From CAZOMR01 sp964580655 (GTDB lineage Bacteria; RBG-13-61-14; CAZOMR01), in contig CAZOMR010000108.1 in assembly GCA_964580655.1 (NCBI GenBank), positions 1 to 10,880 on the forward strand: DNA of 10,880 nt, given 5' to 3'. The position numbers and the translations under genes are program-made. Every line of letters begins with the position of its first letter. Position 1 is the first letter of the stretch. This document shows, in pieces, positions 6,266 through 10,880 of the stretch. The notes under the pieces are model-generated. The model had not been told where the DNA came from. It did no database searches and worked only from the letters and a program-made list of their open reading frames with translations.

Positions 6266-7234
6266 ATGACCCAAAAAGTTTATGTTGTTCGAGCAGACGG
6301 TGGCAAGTATGCGGAAGCATTTCGTAAGGGCGGCTACATTGCCATTGGCGGGAATGAGTTGGGTGATTTGTCCGGCATCAAGGATTATGATGAACTGGTA
6401 GAGCTTTATACCAGGATTTATCCAGATGTCACTTCCAAAATTTCTCTTGGCCTGTGGTGTGGTTTTCATTGGCGCTTCAACCAGGAAATTTCTGAGGGCG
6501 ATTATGTAACAACACCAACCCTGGATAGCGCCCGTTTAGTTTACGGTCAGGTTTCTAGTGGATATTACTTTGACGACAAAGACCCAACTTGTGAATATGC
6601 CCATCGCCGGAAGGTAAAATGGAGCTCAAAAGAACTTTTACGGAGCGATTTCCCCGTTCCTGTTCAATATGCTCTCAAAGCATACTTGACAATTTTCAAG
6701 CTGAGGCATGAAGCGGACTTTTTTAAAGCAATCGATAGGAGTGACTTGATTCCTGAAAAAGGAGGCACAGAAAAAATTTCATACTATGAGGCGGTAATAG
6801 AAAAAATACTACAACTGGATGCCACTGAATTTGAACAATTATTAATGGAATTACTTGCATCTATCGGTTTCGAGTCCGAGCATGTCGGTGGCCCCGGCGA
6901 CAAGGGCATAGATGTAGTCGGGAAACTGGATGTTTATGGACTTGCATCAATAGACCTTAAGGTCCAGGCCAAACGATATCAGAAAGGCGCCACTGTGAAT
7001 GAAAAAGAGATAGTGGGTTTCCGGGGCAGCCTGCCTGAAAAAGCTCAAGGAGCATTCATTACCACATCTCACTTTCAGAAGAAGGCCCGTGAACAAGCTA
7101 TCAATCCGGAATTCAAGAAAGTTGGTATTATAAACGGTGAACAACTCGTGGACATCCTTGTTGAAAGATATGATTCCTTGTCCTGGGATTTGAAGGATAA
7201 GCTAAGCCTGAAAAAGGTACTGGTTCCTGAATGA
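6266..7234 (+). CDS. Mrr-family restriction endonuclease (type IV-like)
   Basis: This 322-residue protein has a C-terminal Mrr_cat nuclease domain of the PD-(D/E)XK fold, about residues 183-300. Visible features are Glu190 in ATEFEQLL, the GDKGIDVVG strand with catalytic Asp216, the Q234-A-K236-R core that replaces ExK in Mrr proteins, and ITTSHFQKKAREQA (265-278). Mrr enzymes cut DNA with foreign modification. The N-terminal 145 residues carry GYIAIG (23-28), ISEGDYVTTP (75-84), LVYGQV (91-96) and HRRKVKW (113-119). This pattern resembles PUA/EVE-like beta-barrels that read modified bases; that assignment is my inference. The start follows GGAGGG by 6 nt. The stop overlaps the RAYT start as ATGA. 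No methyltransferase gene is nearby, which fits a modification-dependent enzyme. The gene looks richer in A+T than the trp genes, suggesting transfer. Confidence 0.85.
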   Translation: MTQKVYVVRADGGKYAEAFRKGGYIAIGGNELGDLSGIKDYDELVELYTRIYPDVTSKISLGLWCGFHWRFNQEISEGDYVTTPTLDSARLVYGQVSSGYYFDDKDPTCEYAHRRKVKWSSKELLRSDFPVPVQYALKAYLTIFKLRHEADFFKAIDRSDLIPEKGGTEKISYYEAVIEKILQLDATEFEQLLMELLASIGFESEHVGGPGDKGIDVVGKLDVYGLASIDLKVQAKRYQKGATVNEKEIVGFRGSLPEKAQGAFITTSHFQKKAREQAINPEFKKVGIINGEQLVDILVERYDSLSWDLKDKLSLKKVLVPE

Positions 7235-7836
7235 AAATCCCAGATGTAAAAGGCAATCGCCGTTCTATCCGTGTTCGAGGATACGATTATTCTCAGTCTG
7301 GTGCGTACTTTGTGACTATCCGCACGCATAAGGGAGAGTTTTTGTTTGGTGAAATCATAGAAGGGGCTATGAAGTTGAATGAATATGGACGCACCGTGGA
7401 ACATGAATGGGAGCGTTCTAGCGGAATACGGTCAGAAATAGAATTGGATTCATTTGTGGTTATGCCTAATCATTTTCATGGTATCGTTTTTATCTTGGGC
7501 GATGCGAACCGGATGCAATCCGTAGGGGCGACCGGCCGGTCGCCCCTGCCACCGCGCGGTCCAAAACCGCAATCTTTAGGTTCTCTGATCGCGGGATTCA
7601 AATCCGCGGTGAGCAAACGAATTAACGCCATGCGCGGAACGCCTGGCGCCTCTCTCTGGCAACGTAATTATTACGAACATATCATACGAGACGAAGATTC
7701 ATTGAACAGGATCCGCGAATATATAATGCATAACCCTCTGAGTTGGTCGCTTGACCGTGAGAACCCTCTTTGTAAGGGCAAAGATGAATTTGACCTCTGG
7801 CTGGCTAAATTCAGGTCAAGGCCTGATAAAAAGTAA
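7231..7836 (+). CDS. REP-associated tyrosine transposase (RAYT, Y1_Tnp/HUH family)
   Basis: RAYTs are single-copy relatives of IS200/IS605 TnpA that nick and join single-stranded REP hairpins. The 201 residues show the family order: RRSIRVRGYDYSQSGAYFVTI (10-30), the HUH-type metal motif VVMPNHFHGIV with His81 and His83, GSLIAGFKSAVSKRIN (117-132), and WQRNYYEHIIRDEDSLNRIREYI (143-165), which holds the nucleophilic Tyr, probably 147 or 148. The C-terminus NPLSWSLDRENP is also typical. Residues 98-106 (VGATGRSPL) are encoded by a perfect GTAG-headed palindrome in the DNA. The ATG lies in the ATGA overlap with the endonuclease stop, without a good ribosome site, so translation probably depends on coupling. 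The gene is intact and could be active. No terminal repeats mark it as a complete insertion sequence, as expected for a RAYT. Confidence 0.92.
   Translation: MKIPDVKGNRRSIRVRGYDYSQSGAYFVTIRTHKGEFLFGEIIEGAMKLNEYGRTVEHEWERSSGIRSEIELDSFVVMPNHFHGIVFILGDANRMQSVGATGRSPLPPRGPKPQSLGSLIAGFKSAVSKRINAMRGTPGASLWQRNYYEHIIRDEDSLNRIREYIMHNPLSWSLDRENPLCKGKDEFDLWLAKFRSRPDKK
7522..7547 (+). repeat. GTAG-headed REP palindrome inside the RAYT reading frame
   Basis: AGGGGCGACCGG at 7524-7535 is followed directly by its exact reverse complement at 7536-7547, a perfect 24-bp palindrome, with GTAG overlapping its 5' foot at 7522-7525. The bases before it, GCAATCCGTA (7515-7524), recur exactly at 6099-6108. In the RAYT frame it adds about nine codons in the variable loop between the HUH strand and the next helix without breaking the protein. 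Confidence 0.8.
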
Positions 7837-7871
7837 GGGCAGACTGGACGGCCGCTCATGTCATATTTTGA

Positions 7872-7906
7872 AATCCGAAGGTAGGGGCACCGGCCGGTCG
7901 TCGACG
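7872..7906 (+). repeat. Degenerate REP-like copy downstream of the RAYT gene
   Basis: AATCCG (7872-7877, in AAATCCGAAG) precedes GTAGGGGC (7881-7888), a GTAG head with the same following bases as the other copies. ACCGGCCGGT (7889-7898) is a perfect 10-bp core palindrome, but the outer stem no longer pairs because the right side reads CGTCGACG. GGCCGGTCGTC matches the copy near 6119 exactly. It fills most of the 88-bp gap between the RAYT stop and the GH172 start. Confidence 0.65.
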
Positions 7907-7913
7907 AAAAAAA

Positions 7914-7918
7914 AGGAG
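7914..7918 (+). promoter_or_regulatory. Ribosome binding site fixing the GH172 start
   Basis: AGGAG ends 6 nt before the ATG at 7925. This selects that start over an in-frame ATG at 7751, which would lie inside the RAYT gene and read through the REP-like copy. Confidence 0.75.
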
Positions 7919-7924
7919 AAGGTA

Positions 7925-9025
7925 ATGACGGGAATTGGGAAATCATTGTATGAGATTCTGGGCTCATCCTTCAGCCTGATGCCCGGTTTGAGGGAAGGCG
8001 TCAAGGTTCGGCAGGTTAGTACACACACCCATAATGCTATGCCGGTCTTTCCGAAATTCCGCGAGATAGGGCACATGGATTTCAAGATAATCCCGGCCAC
8101 GAGGAGTTATGAGTTTCCGCCCATAACCGGGCCGGGATGCATCGGTGCTATCTGGATCACCTTTGCCGGTAGCCGGAGGGAGATATTCATGCGGCGAAGG
8201 GTCCCGGCGCAGAAGTACCTGTGGATCAAGATATACTTTGATGGAGCGGACACGGCGCAGGTGGAAGCCCCGGTAGGGGATTTCTTCGGAAATGGAACCA
8301 GCTATCATCCACACTATCAATCGAGATTCCTCGGGATGAGCTCGGGCGGGTATTACTGCTATTTTCCCATGCCCTTCAAAAAATCCTGCCGCATAGTCAT
8401 GGAGAACCGGCACAGGGAAAGGCATGTTCTCGCTTTCTACGGCGCGGTCACCTTTGCCCAGTTACCTGAGTTCCCGGAGAACACCGGGATATTTCACGCC
8501 CGGTATTCCAGAGGAGAGTTCAGTGGCTCTCCGGATGTCTCTGGCTCGCGTGTCCCGAACCACCCACACATCATCCTTGATGAGACAGGAATTGGCCATT
8601 ATGTCGGCACCACACTGACCATCAAGCCTACTCACTGGCTCAGGTCCAGATACAAACCCCCGTATTTCCTGTTTCCATACCTGGAGGGAAACCTGAAGGT
8701 TTATGTGGACGGCGAGTGGCCTGCGAGTGAGGATAAAATAATGGATAAGCCTGTGGGGTCTGGCCGGGGCGGCCAGTCAATTGAGTACACGGGTGTGGAG
8801 GACTACTTCAACTCCGGCTGGTATTATGCCAAGGGCCGGTTCTCTGCGGAGTATCACGGTTGTCCGGTCAAGAAATATTTTTCCGGAGTGGTCAGTCAAT
8901 ACCGCTTTCACGAGACAGACGCCTTCACCTGGAAGGAGAATATTCGTATCACGGTGACCCACGGAGAGTTCGATAATATTGACTGCATTATGGAAAGCGT
9001 GGCCTATTATTACAAGAGCCCGTAG
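7925..9025 (+). CDS. GH172 (DUF2961) family glycoside hydrolase
   Basis: The 366-residue protein has the conserved pattern of DUF2961, now CAZy family GH172. Characterised members act on alpha-D-fructofuranosides (difructose dianhydride chemistry) and on D-arabinofuranosides. Landmarks are GPGCIGAIWITF (69-80), LWIKIYFDGADTAQVEAPVGDFFG (99-122), YYCYFPMPFKKSCRI (143-157), IFHARY (189-194), GIGHYVGTTL (222-231), VYVDGEWPAS (259-268) and EYTGVEDYFNSGWYY (287-301). Glu264 and Glu292 sit where the family's two catalytic glutamates are expected, judged by motif. No signal peptide is visible (N-terminus MTGIGKSLYEILGSSF), so it probably acts in the cytoplasm on imported oligosaccharides. The length fits a single-domain member. 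It precedes an isomerase-like gene on the same strand, 132 bp apart, consistent with a sugar-use cluster. The exact substrate is unknown. Confidence 0.85.
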   Translation: MTGIGKSLYEILGSSFSLMPGLREGVKVRQVSTHTHNAMPVFPKFREIGHMDFKIIPATRSYEFPPITGPGCIGAIWITFAGSRREIFMRRRVPAQKYLWIKIYFDGADTAQVEAPVGDFFGNGTSYHPHYQSRFLGMSSGGYYCYFPMPFKKSCRIVMENRHRERHVLAFYGAVTFAQLPEFPENTGIFHARYSRGEFSGSPDVSGSRVPNHPHIILDETGIGHYVGTTLTIKPTHWLRSRYKPPYFLFPYLEGNLKVYVDGEWPASEDKIMDKPVGSGRGGQSIEYTGVEDYFNSGWYYAKGRFSAEYHGCPVKKYFSGVVSQYRFHETDAFTWKENIRITVTHGEFDNIDCIMESVAYYYKSP

Positions 9026-9144
9026 CGAGCCGCATGATTCAGAGCGCGGCGGAGTGATCTGACCGGGGTTGCGTGAAAAGAAATGATGGAAAAGAGAATG
9101 CAATCTGTGGTATAAAAAGCAGGGTAATGGTCCAATCTTAAAAC

Positions 9145-9150
9145 AGGAGG
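9145..9150 (+). promoter_or_regulatory. Ribosome binding site of the isomerase-like gene
   Basis: AGGAGG lies 7 nt before the ATG at 9158, a strong canonical site. TATAAA at about 9112-9117 could be a -10 element, but I see no matching -35, so an independent promoter in the 9026-9144 gap is not established. Confidence 0.6.
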
Positions 9151-9157
9151 ATGTGCG

Positions 9158-10282
9158 ATGAAAATAACTCAAAAGAATCTCTCGGTTCTGGGCACCCGGT
9201 TCAAGGGGTACCTTGAGGGGAAAAGGCTGGATGAATTTTTTGAGACATTTGACATCAAGTTCGCGGCCGGGCACTGGTGCGCCGGTGATTTTCTTGATCG
9301 GTTCGCCACGGAGGGCTACATGACAAATGTTAGAGGGTTTGATTCCGGGCCCATTGCGCAGATCGAGCGGGTGGCAAAGGCCGGGATTAAGGGCATCGAG
9401 TTTCACGAGCGGGTCTTTATTGATGAGAATTACCGGCTTGTGCCCTCGCTGATCAGTGAGGTCAAGGATGCGCTCAAGGATTGCGGGGTTGTGCCCACGA
9501 ACATGAACACCAACCTCTTTACGGACCCAAAGTGGAAGCTGGGCGGTATCACGAACCCTGATCCGGGCATCCGCCGCGATGCGGTTGCCATGGCAGTGCA
9601 GGGTGTCGGGGTGGCAAAGACCCTGGGGTGTTCCTCTGTTGCGCTATGGCCCGGCTCGGATGGATGGGACTACAACTTCGAGGCCAATTACGGCAAGCTC
9701 CTTGATCGCTTCATCCGGGGATGCATCACCATCAACAGGGCCGCGAAGAAGGCCGGGCTCAGGTTCGGGGTCGAGGCCAAGCCCAAGGAGCCTCGGGAGG
9801 GCAACATGATTCTCGCAACCACTCAGAAGGCCATGCTCGTGTGCCAGGCTGTGAACAAGGCCTGCGGAGGCAGGAACATGGGGGTCTGCATTGACTACGG
9901 CCACGAGCAGATGTACGGGTATGAGCCTGCGGATAACCTCTATCTGGCAAAACGGATGGGCGTGCCCGTGGTCAACTTCCATGTCAACAACGCCAAGTAT
10001 AACGCTAACGACGAGGACCGCTGTGCCGGCACCGGCGATAACTGGCGACTCGCTGATTTCTGTTTCGCGGCTCTTGATACCGGCTACAATGGCTGGTTCG
10101 GCGAGGATCAGTTCACATACCGCCAGGAGCCGACCAAGGCCATGGCGCTTTCACGCGAGTTCTTCGGAAACATCATGAAGAAGGCCCTGCTTATCTACAG
10201 GGACAGAGACAGGCTCAACCGGGCTCAACAGAAGGGCGACGCAAGCGCGGCCCTGGATGTGGTAAAAAAGATATTGATTTGA
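9158..10282 (+). CDS. Xylose-isomerase-like TIM-barrel sugar isomerase
   Basis: The 374-residue protein aligns by eye with short (actinobacterial, class I) xylose isomerases. GIKGIEFHER (76-85) carries the catalytic His83. TNMNTNLFTDPKWKLGG (114-130) matches the TTNLFTHPVFKDGG segment, and VALWPGSDG (161-169) supplies the substrate-stacking Trp164. FGVEAKPKEPREG (203-215) holds the equivalents of metal ligand Glu181 (Glu206) and Lys183 (Lys208). DYGHEQMYG (246-254) matches the EIGHEQMAG segment. Relative to the Streptomyces enzyme, ligand Glu217 becomes Asp246 and Asp245 becomes Asn277, while His220 (His249), Asp255 (Asp285) and Asp257 (Asp287) are kept. The last ligand region reads WFGEDQFTYR (313-322). 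Aldose-ketose isomerisation of a pentose or deoxyhexose is likely, but the ligand changes advise against calling it xylA. Confidence 0.75.
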   Translation: MKITQKNLSVLGTRFKGYLEGKRLDEFFETFDIKFAAGHWCAGDFLDRFATEGYMTNVRGFDSGPIAQIERVAKAGIKGIEFHERVFIDENYRLVPSLISEVKDALKDCGVVPTNMNTNLFTDPKWKLGGITNPDPGIRRDAVAMAVQGVGVAKTLGCSSVALWPGSDGWDYNFEANYGKLLDRFIRGCITINRAAKKAGLRFGVEAKPKEPREGNMILATTQKAMLVCQAVNKACGGRNMGVCIDYGHEQMYGYEPADNLYLAKRMGVPVVNFHVNNAKYNANDEDRCAGTGDNWRLADFCFAALDTGYNGWFGEDQFTYRQEPTKAMALSREFFGNIMKKALLIYRDRDRLNRAQQKGDASAALDVVKKILI

Positions 10283-10309
10283 AAAAAGACTTTGAGGAAC
10301 TAGAATAAT

Positions 10310-10315
10310 GGAGGG
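10310..10315 (+). promoter_or_regulatory. Ribosome binding site fixing the antitoxin start
   Basis: GGAGGG ends 7 nt before the ATG at 10323. An in-frame ATG at 10308 overlaps this motif and would have no ribosome site of its own, so 10323 is preferred. Confidence 0.7.
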
Positions 10316-10322
10316 AAACAAA

Positions 10323-10502
10323 ATGAAGCATGAAAAATTTATCATTAATGAGCAAGGCAAGCGAACTGAAGTCATCTTGCCTCTTGAAGAGTATGAGCGA
10401 CTGCTTGAGGATCTTCACGATCTGGCAGTAGTAGCAGAAAGGCGTGATGAGGAAAGCATAAGTTTGAAGGAACTCAAAAGGCGACTGCAGAAAGATGGCT
10501 GA
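10323..10502 (+). CDS. Antitoxin of a RelE/ParE-type TA module (Phd/YefM- or RelB-like)
   Basis: The 59-residue acidic/basic mixed protein begins MKHEKFIINEQGKRTEVILP, a beta-rich dimer-forming and DNA-binding start. PLEEYERLLEDLHDLAVVAERRDE (19-42) follows as a long helix, with a basic tail ISLKELKRRLQKDG. The EYERLLEDLxDLxVVAERRxE pattern is typical of small antitoxins paired with RelE-family toxins; the C-terminal helix would wrap the toxin. It overlaps the toxin gene by 8 nt, the standard order and coupling of type II modules. Such antitoxins usually repress their own promoter, but I found no clear operator dyad in the 40 nt before it. The exact family (Phd/YefM versus RelB) is not certain. 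Confidence 0.85.
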   Translation: MKHEKFIINEQGKRTEVILPLEEYERLLEDLHDLAVVAERRDEESISLKELKRRLQKDG

Positions 10503-10761
10503 CTACCGCCTGGAATTTAAGAAATCAGTCTCGAAAGACCTGAAGCGAATTGATAAATCTCAGCATAGACGGCTTTTAGGAAAGGCTGAGTCATTGGCAA
10601 GTAACCCTTTCCCCAGAAATTTCCGCAAATTAGAGGGAGCGGATCAATTTTATCGTATCCGCGTCGGAAGCTATCGGATCATCTATGAATTGGACACCAG
10701 CGCCAAACTTGTTACCATCTACTATATTCGGCATCGGAAAGATGCGTATCAAGATTTCTAG
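10495..10761 (+). CDS. RelE/ParE-family toxin
   Basis: The 88-residue basic protein has the compact RelE fold signature: MADYRLEFKKSVSKDLKRI (1-19), a helical hairpin up to about residue 36, NPFPRNFRKLEG (37-48), FYRIRVGSYRIIYEL (52-66) and VTIYYIRHRKDAY (73-85). Arg54, Arg61, Arg81 and Tyr85 occupy positions typical of RelE-type ribosome-dependent mRNA interferases, including the C-terminal HRxxAY motif. ParE-type gyrase poisons usually lack the terminal Tyr, so mRNA cleavage is the more likely activity. The length is normal and the gene intact. Translation is coupled to the antitoxin by an 8-nt overlap. Both genes look more A+T-rich than the isomerase gene upstream, in keeping with TA mobility. 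Confidence 0.92.
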   Translation: MADYRLEFKKSVSKDLKRIDKSQHRRLLGKAESLASNPFPRNFRKLEGADQFYRIRVGSYRIIYELDTSAKLVTIYYIRHRKDAYQDF

Positions 10762-10805
10762 GTGGTATTGACATTGATTGCCCGGATGCTAAGATTTGAT
10801 AAAAT

Positions 10806-10844
10806 AAAAAAAGCGGAATAAATGAATAACCCCGCCTTATTCAT
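10806..10844 (-). terminator. Possible rho-independent terminator for a gene entering from the right
   Basis: On the minus strand AAGGCGG (10838-10832) can pair, with one bulge, with CCGCTT (10816-10811), followed by a run of T (10812-10806). A competing perfect 8-bp hairpin is ATGAATAA (10822-10829) with TTATTCAT (10837-10844). No T-run follows on the plus strand, so it does not look like a terminator for the toxin gene. Confidence 0.3.
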
Positions 10845-10849
10845 AGTAC

Positions 10850-10877
10850 GCCCGCGGACGCGAGATTTTGCGCGGGC
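10850..10877. repeat. GC-rich inverted repeat at the right edge
   Basis: GCCCGCG (10850-10856) and CGCGGGC (10871-10877) are exact reverse complements around a 14-nt loop. It lacks the GTAG head of the other palindromes in this window and is cut close to the window edge, so its nature is open. Confidence 0.4.
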
Positions 10878-10880
10878 AAC

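Noticed and set aside
91..7906. CRISPR array formed by the repeated palindromes
   Set aside because: The copies are kilobases apart, differ in sequence and have no regular spacers; REP-like repeats explain them.
7751..7924. 58-codon upstream extension of the GH172 frame
   Set aside because: It overlaps the RAYT gene out of frame and includes the REP-like copy. AGGAG 6 nt before the ATG at 7925 marks the real start.

Overview
The window looks like chromosomal DNA from a free-living Gram-negative bacterium. The clues are a type IV prepilin behind a good sigma-54 promoter, a polytopic lipid-linked-sugar glycosyltransferase, a bacterial trp gene block and dispersed GTAG-headed palindromes with their transposase. 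The pilin and RAYT proteins read like those of Desulfobacterota (deltaproteobacteria) or neighbouring environmental phyla. The sequence alone does not settle the lineage, and I hold this loosely.

Left part, minus strand (about 300-5971). From its promoter leftwards, a compact transcript runs trpD - trpC - trpB - membrane glycosyltransferase - a 53-codon secreted-peptide-like ORF. Gaps are 5 nt, a 17-nt overlap, 24 nt and a 4-nt ATGA overlap. The trp block is incomplete: trpE, trpG, trpF and trpA are not here, and a cell-envelope gene follows trpB. Further left is a separate prepilin gene with its own sigma-54 promoter and no pilus assembly genes beside it. The left edge holds a roughly 130-bp inverted-repeat element with two GTAG-headed hairpins at its centre and a 9-bp direct repeat on its flanks.

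Middle (5972-7924). A 294-bp divergent region carries the trp promoter, a composite inverted repeat around a degenerate REP-like hairpin, and a promoter reading right. That promoter drives an Mrr-type restriction endonuclease gene whose stop overlaps (ATGA) the start of a RAYT gene, a REP-associated Y1/HUH transposase. The RAYT gene contains a perfect 24-bp GTAG-headed palindrome inside its reading frame, and a degenerate copy lies 44 bp past its stop. The transposase and its probable substrates therefore sit together.

Right part, plus strand (7925-10761). A GH172 (DUF2961) glycoside hydrolase and a xylose-isomerase-like TIM-barrel protein form a probable carbohydrate-catabolism pair. The isomerase-like protein keeps most of the xylose isomerase framework but changes some metal ligands. 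A type II toxin-antitoxin pair (Phd/RelB-like antitoxin and RelE/ParE toxin) overlapping by 8 nt follows. The last 120 bp hold only hairpins, one of which may be a terminator for a gene entering from the right.

The main interest is the REP/RAYT system: four GTAG-type palindromes or their remnants, two of them nested in larger inverted repeats, one inside the transposase gene, and a RAYT translationally coupled to a restriction endonuclease.
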